Of a stretch of 64,000 bases of DNA, positions 34,005-45,399 are shown one piece after another. This DNA comes from Molossus alvarezi (Eukaryota > Chordata > Mammalia > Chiroptera > Molossidae), in NCBI GenBank assembly GCA_037176705.1, contig CM073886.1, positions 18,126,501 through 18,190,500 on the forward strand, written 5' to 3'. Below the pieces are notes generated by a model. The model did no database searches and was not told the origin of the DNA. It worked only from the letters and a program-made list of their open reading frames with translations. How positions within the stretch are numbered: the first letter of the stretch is position 1; each line of letters begins with the position of its first letter. The position numbers and the translations under genes were made by a program.

Positions 34005-34555
34005 GTAATATAAATGACATATTTTCCCTTCAGAGAATTCACACAACAAATTATGATACAGTGACCCTCCAAGTCGAGTTGATTTCTCCCCACTGTGAAC
34101 CTCATAAATGTTAACTAGGGTCAGAGAAGGCTTTGGTGAGAAGGTGTTTGAGCTCAGTTTCAAAGGGTTCAAGGGTTTGTTTTGCAGGTGGACCAGAGAG
34201 GTGTGGGACTTCCAGGTAGATGCACAGCACAGGCAAAGGCATGGCGGTTTGAACAAGCTGCCGTTTGTGGAACGTTAACTAGTTTGGCATTATAGAACAG
34301 AGGCATCTCCACTAGGCAGTATTTGGGCAGCAAGAACTGGGAGCTGGGTATCACTCACCTTTTTGCTTTTCTCCATGCAATGTATATGTATCATATGCGA
34401 CTTATGAAGATGACTGTTCTATTTCCTTTTTTTACTTTTGCTAGACATTTTGTTTGGCCCAGTGGAGGCAGAAGGAAAACTTTAAAGTGTTGCCAGAGTC
34501 AAAAATCATGATCAGGGGTCTGAGCTGTTCTGCTCTTTATGGGCACTGCCTAAAT
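34005..34555. other. No gene recognised; possible ancient repeat at 34120-34260
   Basis: 'gtttgagctcagtttcaaag' and 'gcacaggcaaaggcatggcg' belong to the same loose ancient-repeat text seen at 10075, but the match is short. Confidence 0.4.
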
Positions 34556-34589
34556 GCCTTCAGGGTCCCTGTGGGTGTGGCCTGGAGAT

Positions 34590-34800
34590 ACAGACCACTG
34601 CCTGTTTCAGACAGGCCTGGGTTCGAGTCCAGTGCTGCCACTTCTAGCAGACTTTGGGTGAGCCTCCCTGAACCTCAGATTCTTCATCTGCAAAAGTGGG
34701 GTTTCTAAGAGCTACCCCATTGGGCTGTGGACAGGATCATTGAAAAAATATAAATCAGTATACATATATATAGCTCTTAGTGTGGCTACATATTCAACAA
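34590..34800 (+). repeat. MIR SINE
   Basis: 'cagacaggcctgggttcgag', 'gtgagcctccctgaacctca', 'ttcttcatctgcaaaagtgg', 'tatatagctcttagtgtggc'. Confidence 0.8.
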
Positions 34801-34814
34801 ATGTTAGTTTCCAG

Positions 34815-35635
34815 AATATAATTGGTATGTTTAATTCTTTTTAATTAATTTAAAAATAAGGGAGGGAAGTGCTGCTATAGATGGGTGTTCTGTTTCATAT
34901 GCTAAATATATCTGTCTTCAGAAAATGAATATGCATTTCTCCCAAGATGTATATGCATGTTTCATTTCTCCTATTAGGCATATATGTCTGTTATATATAG
35001 AAGTATATATGAGTATATAAGTATATAAATGTATATCCCACTTATACACTGTGAGAAATAAATAAATACAGAGAGGAGATATAGGAAACTGTATAGTCCA
35101 GATTGCCCCAGACATAGTGGGAAATGTGCTGAGGGCAGGAGGGCCAGATTAACCCCATAATAATGTGGTCTAATGAGTCCAACACTGTGTTGCTTAATGT
35201 TGGATTAGCCAAGAGAGTTAGGAGAGAGTTGAACATGGAGTCCGTCCCATTTCTCCTGGTTAACAGGGCCCAGTATAATGGGAAATTAACAGGCAAAAGG
35301 AAGTGAGGAGCAAACTGGGGTGGGACATCCTGTAACCAGGACTTGATGGACATGCGGTGGAGGGCGGGGGAGGTGGGGCCTTTGTAGGTAAGGCTGCACC
35401 CAGCCTCCCCATTATGCCCTTGAGCCTTGGCCAGGAGCAGGTAGAAGCGGATTCTTCGCTGGGCAGTGACAAGAGTTCCAGAGAGCACATGCGGCCGCCA
35501 CCTGCCCTGATCAACGGCTTGTGGAATCAGGAGAGACAGGGGTGAAATGGGTATGACCCAGTGTCTCAGGGCCTTATTGCCTAGTTTTAGGGTGACTTTG
35601 GGGACACACTGGAGGAGAAAAAAATGCAATTCTAT
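34815..35635. other. No gene recognised; TA-rich patch
   Basis: A TA-rich patch lies at about 34977-35040. The minus-strand frame of 195 codons (35042-35629) has no recognisable domain and no start or splice context that I trust. Confidence 0.4.
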
Positions 35636-35640
35636 TACAT

Positions 35641-35686
35641 ATGCATTATCATTATTATCATCATTATCATTATTATTATTACTACA
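35641..35686. repeat. (ATT/ATC)n microsatellite
   Basis: Mixed trinucleotide run 'cattatcattattatcatca' onward to 'attattattactac'. Confidence 0.85.
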
Positions 35687-35884
35687 GAGAGGAGTGCCCG
35701 GACTTCTGTCCTCAGTTCAGGTCCTCGGGGCCACATGCCAGGCCAAGCAAGGAGACTTGCTCTCACTGTCGTTTGCTTCCTGCTGCTCTTGCATCCTGTC
35801 CTGAGACAGAAGTATGGACAGGCCTCTCGGGTTGAATGAATGGAAGGACAAGGGAGGGGCATTCCAGGAGAAAGTGAGTTGTTG

Positions 35885-36135
35885 TTCAAAAACAACTGCC
35901 TCGGGAGGGACGGCGGGATCCGGCCTTTTAGATTTGCTGTGGACTCACTGGAGCCTCTGCGAGGGAAGCTGGAACAGGCGAGGGACAGGCGCTGGGGGTA
36001 TTCCACCCCAGGGGCCGTCTGACTGCAGGATCGCCGGTTTTGATGAAGACACAAATGAGTTAAAAACGGTCCAGGTCCGGAGTGCGGACGGAAGCGGGTG
36101 CCCAGGTTCCAGGGCACGCGTGACCGAAATGCAGC
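35885..36135. promoter_or_regulatory. Small CpG-dense patch
   Basis: I count about 19 CpG dinucleotides in roughly 250 bp, far more than in the flanking DNA where CpG is rare. No repeat is recognised in it. It may be an enhancer, an orphan promoter or the shoulder of a conserved element that continues into 36136-36480. Methylation and chromatin data would tell. Confidence 0.35.
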
Positions 36136-36480
36136 GGGACATTTTAATTAGATCCCTTTACCAGAACTCCTGACCTTCTGTGTAGCACGTTAATGTATTT
36201 TACTAATTATAAATGCAATTAAAAAGTACTGAAATAAAATTAGGCTGATCTATCTAATTTACATTAAGCACTTTCAAATTATGCAGATTTTAAAGTCTCT
36301 CTCTCTCTCTCTGTGTCTCTCTCTTTTTCAATTTGGGTTTCAGGGTAAAATTGTCTGCATTAAAACAGCTGGAAAACAACCTTGTAGGAAAACAAATTTC
36401 TTTTCTGTGATTATTCTCGGTGTGCGAGTTAATTTTCCAGGCAGTAATGTACCTCGCTGGCATCGAGCAGTGACTCAGAA
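36136..36480. promoter_or_regulatory. Possible conserved non-coding element (enhancer-like)
   Basis: Repeat-free AT-rich text except for a (CT)n stretch at 36296-36325. It has many homeodomain-like cores ('acattttaattagatccc', 'tttactaattataaatgc', 'gatctatctaatttacatt') and a late 'tgtgcgagttaattttcc'. It abuts the CpG-dense patch. Call by composition only. Confidence 0.4.
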
Positions 36481-36484
36481 AGCA

Positions 36485-37905
36485 GAAGACATATGTGTCT
36501 GGATCTAGGGGCGGGAACAGGGTCCATGGGGGGACCCAGTGTGGTTTGGTGACTTTGGGGGATGAGGTTGAAAGGCTAACTAGGCAAAAAATACTGACGT
36601 GATGGTCGCTAAACAGTTGAGATTTACAAAGAGTGAGCTGTAGCGGCAGACGTAATGTGCGGGTGATGGAGATGGACCATCTGGTGAGTTTACCCAACAT
36701 CACAGGACTCCCCCCACCCACGCTGACAGGCAGGGAGAGTGATCCGGGTGATGAAATTACTGCCGAGCGCCGTGTTATTAAGAATCAGGCCGTTCGGTTT
36801 TGCTGGCTCTGGAATTTTTGTATGCAGCCATATATTAGGCGGGGAAACGGAGCATTAAGGAGAGTGGATGGCTACCCTGGGCACTGTCTCTAGCAGCTGG
36901 CCCTGTGTATTTGTCTGCTGGGGAGATAACTACCTTTCAGCCTGGGTCTGCTGGAGCCTGTGTTCACCGAGGAGGAGGCCTTGACGGGGCCTCTTTGCAG
37001 ATTAAATCTGATCCACAGGTTCCCCAGAAGCAGAGGTGTAGTGTGATAAGCTGTTCTCTGGGGTTGCATATAAGCTCCTTAAAAGGCTCCCAGGATGGTG
37101 TAACTCCCTTTTGCTCAAAGCATTCCATTTTATTTGCAGCCCAAACTTTGCCCTTTAAGCTCCCCATCATACGAAGGCCTACAATAATTCCCCAAATTGG
37201 AGCTGTTGAGCTTGAGCAAGGAGAAGATTTGGAAAGCCCCTAAACTCTTTTTTTTTTTTTTTTTCTGTTTGAGTCTGAAGGAATCTCTCTACTTGCATTG
37301 AGGGAACCTACCTTGTCTCCTCTGACATGGAAGTCACGTGGGAACTGGTGTTACACCACCTTCCCCCTAAGATGGTCATCTGTAGGGCAGCAGACACGTG
37401 TAGGGGATGGAGCTCTGTGTGTTCGGAGATCTCCCAGCTTGGGGGCCCTCACTAGGGTAAAGTGATTCTTTGTCTCTCCAACCTCTAAGCCTCCATCACC
37501 ATCAATTCACGCAGGAAATACTAATGGTGGAACTCCATGTCAATCCATGGAGAGAAAGGGTTAAGATCTTTCTCTCCAGGGGAGCTTGTCTAGACCCGTG
37601 TGGATGACCAGATGCTAAACTGAAGCTAGACCCTGTGGGTTTCTCTTCTCTGAGGATCCAGCCAATGGCAGGAATCAATTGGATGGGAATGCACCCTCAG
37701 TTCCTCCCTCCCCTGCCACCACTAAAAAGCAAAACCTCTGTGTTTTTATTTCCATTCTGCAATAACCCCTGGCTACCTTGGTACCAAGCAAAGCTCCCAT
37801 CACCCTTTTGGCTCCAGGCTTGGTTCTTCTCTGACAAACACCGCTCCAAGGGATTCCTTATCTTGTTTTATGGTCCTCTTTCTACTGACTTCTGGAGGGA
37901 TGTTG
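36485..37905. other. No gene recognised; T-run at 37247-37264
   Basis: The block 36745-36870 keeps several CpGs in otherwise AT-balanced, repeat-free text and may belong to the same regulatory cluster. The rest is unassigned. Confidence 0.4.
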
Positions 37906-37914
37906 GGAGAGAAA

Positions 37915-38060
37915 TAACAGGTGCTTTGGAAACAAAAGCCCTGGACTCAAATCCCAGCTCCTCCCTCACGAGGTATGGGCCTTCAGCACGTTATTTAACT
38001 CCCTCCAGATTCAGTTTCCAAACCTGCCTTTGAGAACAACACTACTTTCTTTGTAAGTTT
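37915..38060 (+). repeat. MIR SINE fragment
   Basis: 'gccctggactcaaatcccag', 'cttcagcacgttatttaact', 'ccagattcagtttccaaacc'. Confidence 0.7.
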
Positions 38061-38089
38061 GCAGTAAGCATTCCAACGACATCACGAAC

Positions 38090-38360
38090 GTGAAGCACAT
38101 GCATGATTCCTGACATTCTCTCATCCAGCAAATTGTTATGGAGGGTCTTCTCTGTGCCAGGTACTGCTCAGCCCTGATGTACCGTGGCTAATGAGTTTCC
38201 ACCGTGCATCCCTCCACTCTCGAGCTTGTGTGGTGGGCGTTCATTAAGCACTTGATGAAATGGGGGTGAGTTAATAAAATGATTGAATTCTACATAGTTA
38301 AATAGTTATTGAACTCTTATTGTATTTAGGGTACCTTATCAGGCACAGAGGGGATATATC
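38090..38360. repeat. Ancient repeat fragments, family not assigned
   Basis: 'gtcttctctgtgccaggtac' and 'gttattgaactcttattgta' are old mammal-wide repeat wording. Two short pieces. Confidence 0.4.
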
Positions 38361-38499
38361 AAAATGAATAGGATGTATTATTTCCCTCCCTGCTTCCCTC
38401 TCCAGGACCTCACGGTCCACCATGATTATGTTGCTTCTGTTACCTGTTTTGAGACTTTAGAAAAGTGTCTTATTTCCTTTCTTGGTCTTCTGCCTCCAT

Positions 38500-38840
38500 T
38501 CCCACCAGTAATCAAATTTCCATGCTTTTGCATATGATGTTTTCTCTGCCTGGAATGGCCTTGCTCCTCCCAACTCATGCAACTCATGCCCTTCCCTGGG
38601 TGTCAAATGCCTACTCATCCTTCAAAACCCAGCTCAGAGAGTTCCTCTGGAAGTCCTGTCCCCAGCATTGCAGGTGGTCTGCAGTTGTGTCCACTCTTGC
38701 TGGGGTCATATTACCCCCGTATATGTCTGTTTTTCTTTCCAAACTGAGAGCTCTTTGAGGTCAAGGATCTGTGTCCAGTTCATCATGACCATCATATTGT
38801 CTGGAATTGAGTAATTATTCAATAAATGCCAGTTGAGTTA
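38500..38840 (+). mobile_element. L2 LINE 3' end
   Basis: 'gttttctctgcctggaatgg', 'ctactcatccttcaaaaccc', 'agctcagagagttcctctgg', 'gagagctctttgaggtcaag', 'gtaattattcaataaatgcc': a textbook L2 3' end. Confidence 0.9.
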
Positions 38841-38849
38841 AGAAATCAA

Positions 38850-39862
38850 TGCATGAATTAATGGATGGATGGTTGGATGGAGAAAGTGAGAGAGAGAGAC
38901 AGAGGCACGTGAACATTCATACATGAAGTGTGGGTGGATGGAACCAATGCACAAGTGAATACATAAACTTGTTTAATGGTGGTAGTGTTGGAGTCTTCAT
39001 CTGTAACCTAGAAGGGCTTCAGCTAGTGAAACACCAAAGCTGAGCTATCCTGTTCACGGATAAACTAGAACCCCAAAGACAACTTTGTAGGGAGTCTCCA
39101 GGTATTTCATGAGCAAGCAGATCTGAGGAAAAATGAACATGTCACCGTGCTGTGGACTCTAAGTATGAATTGCATTCCACTCAGTCAAGGGGGAGCTGCC
39201 CTGAGTGCTGTATCACCCTCTCCGCCATGCTCCGCTCTCCCTTCTCTTCCGTGTGCACCGTGATGGCCAAGTCCTAATTAATTGTGGTGGCCCCTCAGCA
39301 AGCTGGGCCTGGACACCAGGGTTTTCTTTGCAGCTACAGCTGCTGCTGCCCTTGCTTCCTGCCAAGTGCACCTCCCAGACAAACATACTTAGCAGGTGTT
39401 TTCCCCACATTAATAATCAGAATTGACACATTCTAAATGAGAGCCTCCTGTGGTGCAGGGCAGCTCTGATGGATATGTGGGGGAACCGACGGCCTCTGAG
39501 GAATGTTTTTGCCATTACCAGCATTTCTCTGACAGGTTTTTAATAGTCCCAGTAAAACTGCAGTATATTGGAAAATTTTGTAGATGGAGTGCAAAGGACT
39601 GCCATGACTCAGAGGCTCTGGGGTGGAAAAATACAGTTGGGGAAGCACTGAGCTCCTCAAATAATAGTGCTCCCAGAAAAAGCTGATCTGATACTGGGTC
39701 AGGATGAGAGATGGAGAGGGTCAAATTGACCAAGGGTCTTCAACAAGATATGGGTTACAGTTGATACCAAGTGATGATTCATGTGGCTGAAGTACAACTG
39801 AAGCCCTGGAATAAAGCCTGGATTTAAATACTGAATAAGAGAGAGTCAGATAGGATGACACC
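38850..39862. other. No gene recognised
   Basis: Unique-looking sequence. No domain is recognised on either strand. Confidence 0.4.
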
Positions 39863-39865
39863 ATT

Positions 39866-39926
39866 CATCCATCCATCCATCCATCCATCCATCCATCCAT
39901 CCATCCATCCATCTATCCATCCATCT
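39866..39926. repeat. (CATC)n microsatellite
   Basis: About fifteen CATC units with one CTAT interruption near the end. Confidence 0.95.
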
Positions 39927-39934
39927 AATAAGCT

Positions 39935-41170
39935 CTTATTTACCTCCAACTCATGTATCACAACTATAAATTAGACTTCATAAGTTGAAAATTCTATGAA
40001 TAATTTATGGCCTTGGGCTATGTATGCAGATTTGAAGTCTGAACCCCAGCTTCCTCATCTCCAACGTAAAGCTAGTAATGCCTGTGTGTTACAATTATAT
40101 TTGAGGTTTAGAGAGCAAATAAGTTAGGTGCTATGTGGGCCGGGGTCCCTGCCAGAAACAAATGACGTATCGTCATGGGAGATTTGAGAAGAGTTTAGTA
40201 TAGGGATTGCTTATCAAAGAACAGGCAGGGCTAAGGGCAACAGATGAGGGAATGTGCAGCATCCTGGGACCAGCTACGGTGGGGAGCTGTTTCCACCCCT
40301 GGGACTCAAGGAGCTGAGAAGGGGGAACCCAGAGGTGTAGGAGAGGTTGCCTGACATGCGACCTTCACTAGAGGCTCAAGTCATTGCCAGCCTCGTTCCA
40401 GATGAGAGGGAGTTGGGAGAACAAATGCTCCGTCCTCCCTAGGCGGACAGTGGATCCATGGGGACAGACGAGGGCTGTCCATCCAGCACACATACCAGCA
40501 GAGCTGGCCTCTCAGAGAGTTGATAAATGGTCATGACCATGGGTGCAAGATGCTAACATCCCCATGGGATGAGGGGTGACTGGTATTATTACTTCCATTT
40601 GACACTGAAGCTAAAGAAGGTAGGATGGTCCCAGCCTTTGCTGGCGGATCTGCCTTCCTCACCGTATATTCTCTTGTTCCCTCTCATTCTTTATTGGCCA
40701 CCAGTGGGAGGCCAACAGGTGCCAAGTCTGCTGTGCTTTCCAAGGGTTAACATCAGGCCCTGGGAGTGAAACCAGCTCTCCAGAGTTCATTAGGAAATCG
40801 GGCTCTTGCCAGGGATTAGAGTCAGTGGGAGAGACTGGATCTGAAAGCTAAACAGACTTGGTGAGGCCCCGGGGTGAGCTTTCCTAATTAGCAGGGGTGG
40901 CTGCCGGATCACTGATGCTCTGTTCCGGGCTCGGCCCTCTGGGAGCTTTCACATCAGGGGCCTTCTTACTTCTCAGCCCACTGATCCTCCCAAAGGCTCT
41001 TTCTAAGCCTCTCAGAGCCACTTTCTCAAACAGTCAGCCTTTCCTGAGGGAGGGGCAGGACCCCCACGGAGAGATGGAACAACCTGATAGAAAAATGTCT
41101 TTGCAAGATCTCGGGGAGAAACCGATGTTGCCCTTGACACCCCCAAGAGCTGAGCCTGGCCCAGAGTCAA
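39935..41170. other. No gene recognised
   Basis: Unique-looking. 40140-40400 has the feel of an old repeat ('gccagaaacaaatgacg') but is not classified. Confidence 0.4.
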
Positions 41171-41174
41171 AATT

Positions 41175-41310
41175 AGGTGCCTGGCCATGGGTGTGAGACA
41201 TCTGAGTCCAAATCCTGGCTCTTCCATTCTCTGAGTGATGAGGGAATGATTACATAACCACTCTGAACCTCCTTTTCCTCCAAAAATATTGTGGATGTTG
41301 GGACAATGGT
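41175..41310 (+). repeat. MIR SINE fragment
   Basis: 'tgagtccaaatcctggctct', 'ttacataaccactctgaacc' and 'tccttttcctccaaaaatat' follow plus-strand MIR order. Confidence 0.6.
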
Positions 41311-41621
41311 TGCTACTCATGCCATTCCCTTCACTGGGCGTATGCACCTCAGCTGCACTTCCTCTGGTCCTCAGTCTGGAGCTTTAACCACCCAAACACC
41401 TTTCCTAGCATTTCCTTCACCAATTTGCGTCATCCTGGGGAGGCCATAGGACCAGGGCCCCTTGCAAGCCAACTCCCTCCCAGCTTACCTCTAAGGTGAC
41501 TGGCTGAGCAGGTGGAGCTGTGATTCTGGGCTAATTTCACTTCCTATTAAAATGGGTCATTACAGAGCACATTTGCACAATCAGGAAAACAACTGGCTGC
41601 AAACCAGTTTGCTAATATGAC

Positions 41622-41812
41622 TCCTTAGACTCAACCTTCCTAATGCTGTGACCCTTTAATACAGTTCCTCATGTTGTGGTGACCCCCAACCATAAAATTA
41701 TTTTTGTTGCTACTTCATAACTGTGATTTTGCTACTGTTATGTCTTAGGTGACCCCTGTGAAAGGTCGTTCGACCCCCAAAGGGGTCACGACCCACAGGT
41801 TGAGAGGCGCTG
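41622..41812 (-). mobile_element. SPIN-type hAT miniature element (MITE)
   Basis: Both ends match the SPIN (Space Invaders) hAT family. Left: 'ctcaaccttcctaatgctgt', 'gaccctttaatacagttcct', 'catgttgtggtgacccccaa', 'ccataaaattatttttgttg', 'ctacttcataactgtgattt'. Right: 'taggtgacccctgtgaaagg', 'cgttcgacccccaaaggggt', 'cacgacccacaggttgagag'. SPIN copies are known from several tetrapod lineages, vesper bats among them, through horizontal transfer. This copy is about 190 bp and lacks the AT-rich centre. The left terminal repeat is degraded and I see no 8-bp target duplication. Confidence 0.9.
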
Positions 41813-41976
41813 CCGGAGAGTCTCTTTAGGACTTCATTGTGTAGGTAACCACATTAGTGTACACACAGGGATGGAACAAAGTGGGCTGTCTGAACAGGGG
41901 TTGATTCTGGAAATCCTGGCTTCTGAGGGGGAGGAGGTTGGAAGAAGATTGAAGTCTCACACTCGAACGGGCCCAG

Positions 41977-42105
41977 AAGCACCTGGGGATCTTGTAACTG
42001 TGCAGGTGGGTTTAGTGGTCTGGGTAGGGCTGGAGGCGCTGCATTTCTAACAAGCTCTTGGGTGGTGCCGGTGTTCTGCTCTGGGCCACACTTGGCGGAG
42101 CTAGA
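41977..42105. mobile_element. MER5-like hAT-Charlie MITE fragment
   Basis: 'cacctggggatcttgtaact' before it, 'gctgcatttctaacaagctc' and 'tctgggccacacttgg' follow the MER5A order. Diverged and partial. Confidence 0.6.
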
Positions 42106-42299
42106 GCACTCCACTCTTCCAGGGGTCGTGTCTCCAAGACAGCACAACCCACAGAAGAACGTTCCACATCATAAACCTTACTGATGGGTGCTACAGCTGA
42201 GATTCCCCATCCTTTTCTTTCAGCATCCTCCTTCCTTCTTGCTGTGGCTCCTAGATACCTACCAAGCTTGCTGGTTCTACACTGTATCCTCACAGGGTG

Positions 42300-42460
42300 T
42301 TATGGGCTGAGTTGTGTGCCCCTCAAAATCCATATGTTGAAATTCTAGCCCCCAATACCTCAGAATGAGAGTATATTTGGAGAGAGCATCTTTGAAGAGA
42401 TAATTATGCTGAAATGCACTCACTGGGGTGGCTTCTAATTTAATCCTGTAACTCTTAAGC
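42300..42460 (+). mobile_element. MaLR/MLT1-type LTR, 5' part only
   Basis: 'tgttatgggctgagttgtgt', 'gcccctcaaaatccatatgt', 'tgaaattctagcccccaata', then 'gtatatttggagagagcatc'. The LTR breaks off after about 160 bp. Confidence 0.75.
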
Positions 42461-42689
42461 TATGCTACTGTTCCTTCCTCATAATCAGACATCAAGAACC
42501 GGCTCTGTATAAAATAAACTCGGGCTTGCATCCCCTTTGAGACTGAGGTCTCCTAGTTAACTCTAGTTAATACTGAGCCACTCCTGGTGTCTCCCCTCTG
42601 AGTCAAGGTGGTGTGTGCAAAATGTAATGGCCACACCGAATCAGGTTACCCTCAACTGAGAGTCGTTTCTCCTTAAAAAGAGACAAACA

Positions 42690-43700
42690 AAAAAATTAAA
42701 GGTATAATTGACACCCAGAAAACTGCACATATTTCAAAAGTAAAATTTGATGAGTGTTGACATTTGCATGTACCTGCAAAACCACATTGCAAGACCATGA
42801 ACATATCCATCACTCCTAAGGGTTTCCTGACCCTTTATTGTCTCTCATCCTACCACCCTCTGCTTTCAACCTCCCCAGGCAACCATGCTCTGCTTTCTGA
42901 ATCTATACATTGGTTTGCATATTCTAGAATTTTATTTAAATAGAATCCTATGGTATATACTGTTTGAAAGCATGATTAAGCATTATTTAAAGCATTATTG
43001 ACATACTGTAACAGTCACCTATTTTTCATGTAGGATACAGTGGTTTTTAGTAAATCTATACAATTGTGCAACCATCACCCCCCAAACCAGTTTTCAAAAC
43101 TTCTCCTTCACCCTCAAAATATTTCATTTGCAGTCAATCCAGATTCCCCCAACCTCCAACTTCAGGCAACCTTGAAGCTCTAAGAGACCACCCATCTGAT
43201 TTCTATCTCTATGAATTTGCTTTTCCTGGACATTTTATATAAATTGAATAAAAGCTATGTTGTCTTTTGCACCTGGATAGTCTCATTTACTGTAATGGTC
43301 TTTGGGTTCACCTGTGTTGTTGCAAATAGCAGTATTTTCTTATTTATATTGCTGAGTTAGTATTTGTTGCAAATTTGTTTATCCGCTCACCAACTGATGG
43401 ACACTTGGTTTGTTTCCATCTTGGGAGTAGTACAAATAATGCTAAACATTTGTGTACAAGTCTTTGGGCGGACATATGCTTTCATGTATCTTGGGTAAAC
43501 TCCTGGAAGTGGCTGGATCACTTGTAGGTGAATGCTTAACTTTTTAAAAAAGTGCCAAACTGTTTTCTGAAGTGGTTGTACCATTTACATCCCCACCAGT
43601 CATGCATGGGAGTTCCAGTTCCTCCCTCACATGCTCACTGGCATTTGGTGTGATTAGTCTTTTTAATTTTAGACATTCTAATTAAAGTGTGGTGGTATCT
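42690..43700 (-). mobile_element. Two adjoining old L1 3' fragments
   Basis: Bases 42690-42990 and 42995-43700 each start a reverse-strand L1 3' end ('aggtataattgacacccaga' and 'agcattattgacatactgta'). The second reaches ORF2: minus frame 43387-43584 has 'MVQPLQKTVWHFFKKLSI' and 'LPGVYPRYMKAYVR', the decayed L1 ORF2 C-terminus. Confidence 0.8.
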
Positions 43701-43834
43701 CATTGTGTGTTTATGTTTAATTTCCCTGATGACTAATGATGTGGAGCATCTTCTGCTGATTTGTCATCTGGTATATTGCCTTTGATGAAGTTTCTGTTCA
43801 AATCTTAAAACCATTTCTTATTTGGGTTGTTTAT

Positions 43835-44285
43835 TCTCTTATTATTGAGTGGTACAATATTTATGGTGGTAAAATATGTGTGATATAAAAGTTACCATTT
43901 TAGCCTGGCAAGTGTGGTTCAGTGGATTGAGTGTTGTCCCATGAATTTAGAGGTCCCAGTCAGGAAACATGCCCAGGTTGCGGGCTCGATCCCCAGTAGG
44001 AGGCATACAGAAGGCAAACCGATCTATGTTTCTCTGCCACATTGATATTTCTATCCCTCTCTCCCTAAAAAATCAATAAAAACATATTTTTAACAAGTTA
44101 CAATTTTAACCACTTTAAAGCTTACAGTTCAGTGGTATTGACTATATTCACAATGTTGTGCAGCCATTACTATGACAGTTCCAGAACTTTTCTACACTCC
44201 AAACAGAAATTCTGTATCCATCAAGCAGTCACTCCCCATTCACTGCTTCCCCTCAGCCACCAGCACTAATCTACTTTGTCTCCAT
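43835..44285 (-). mobile_element. Old L1 3' UTR, split by a SINE
   Basis: 'gtggtaaaatatgtgtgata' continues after the SINE into 'ttaaccactttaaagcttac', 'agttcagtggtattgactat', 'atgttgtgcagccattacta'. Same L1 3' UTR type as 53830-54060. Confidence 0.75.
43903..44094 (+). mobile_element. Ves SINE, type without tail hairpin, diverged
   Basis: Head 'gcctggcaagtgtggttcag', 'tgcccaggttgcgggctcga', 'tccccagtaggaggcataca', 'aaaaaatcaataaaaaca'. Flanks 'aagttaccatttta' (43889-43902) and 'aagttacaatttta' (44095-44108) differ by one base. It shows more substitutions than the other copies, so it may be older. Confidence 0.9.
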
Positions 44286-44297
44286 GTTGTCTCTTCA

Positions 44298-44450
44298 GAC
44301 AGTGGAATATTACTCAGCCATAAAAAGGAATGAACTACTAACATGCCACAATGTGAATGAACCTTGAACACACTGCGTGAAGTGAAAGAAGCCGGACACA
44401 AAAGGCCACTTATTAGAGAATTCCATTTATATTAAATACCAAAAGAGACA
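44298..44450 (+). mobile_element. Old L1 3' end, opposite orientation
   Basis: 'agtggaatattactcagcca', 'taaaaaggaatgaactacta', 'gaatgaaccttgaacacact', 'gtgaaagaagccggacacaa' run on plus, head to tail against the minus L1 next to it. Confidence 0.8.
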
Positions 44451-44539
44451 AGTCTTATTATTGAATTTTCAGTGTTCTTTATATAATATTGATACTTTAT
44501 CAGCTCTGTGATTTGCAAATAGTGTCTCCATGTTAGAGT

Positions 44540-44650
44540 TACAAAGTTGCTTTGAGGATTGAATAAGCTAATACATCTAGTACTTAGGATAGTGTCTGGC
44601 ATAGACCAAGTGCTTAATATATATTAGTTATTATTGGTATTTTATTATTT
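44540..44650 (+). repeat. MIR SINE 3' part
   Basis: 'tttgaggattgaataagcta', 'gatagtgtctggcatagacc', 'aagtgcttaatatatattag'. Confidence 0.75.
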
Positions 44651-44832
44651 ATTTGGAGTCAGTCTCACTGGGAATTCTAGTGAAATATTCTGACGCTAAG
44701 CTTAGTACAAAGGCTTTGTGTATAATTAAAGGCGCTCATTGCTGGATTGGGTCCCCGAAATTATGGTGGATGGAATTCAAGGATTGGCACATAGTAGGTT
44801 CTCAGCTAATTTTTGAATAAAGTGGCATGATT

Positions 44833-44865
44833 AATAATAATAATAATAATAAAAATAATAAATTT
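44833..44865. repeat. (AAT)n microsatellite
   Basis: About ten AAT units with one AAAAT break. Confidence 0.85.
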
Positions 44866-44869
44866 CAGA

Positions 44870-45260
44870 GACGAACCTGTCTCCAGTTAACTAACCTGTC
44901 ATTATTTTTGCCAGAGGGCACATTTCTGGGTTCAAAAGCCCCCAGAGGGAATCTCCACAGCCTCTCCTCAGTTGCCTCAATCTGTCTGTCAGGCCCCACA
45001 CCTCTCTGGATCACCTCTCAGGACTGTCCTTTCTCAGCGTTAGCTGAAGTCTCTTCGACACATTGTACACCATTTCCTTGTATACTATTGCAATCAAAAA
45101 AGGGGATTTTATTCTCTAAAAAGCCTTTAATTTACACAGAGATTATTCCTGCACCCCAAATTCCAGCCTCGCCAGCCTTTTCCCTGTTCTCTTCTCAATG
45201 TTATCAAAAGCAGCAATAGTAACAATAATCGTAGATCCTATGCTAACGATTGTGTTGTTC
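44870..45260. other. No gene recognised
   Basis: Possibly old L2-like text ('ctctctggatcacctctcag') but unassigned. Confidence 0.35.
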
Positions 45261-45264
45261 TAGT

Positions 45265-45395
45265 TAAAAATTTTATCAATGCCCATTTCATAGATGAGGA
45301 AATTCAGGCCCAGAGGTCATGTAACTTGTTCAAGGTCACTCAGGGAATGCACGGCAGGGTGTATGATACCAAGCCCACCGTCTCATCCACTAACA
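45265..45395 (-). repeat. MIR SINE fragment
   Basis: 'atgcccatttcatagatgag', 'gaaattcaggcccagaggtc', 'acttgttcaaggtcactcag'. Confidence 0.85.
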
Positions 45396-45399
45396 ATGC

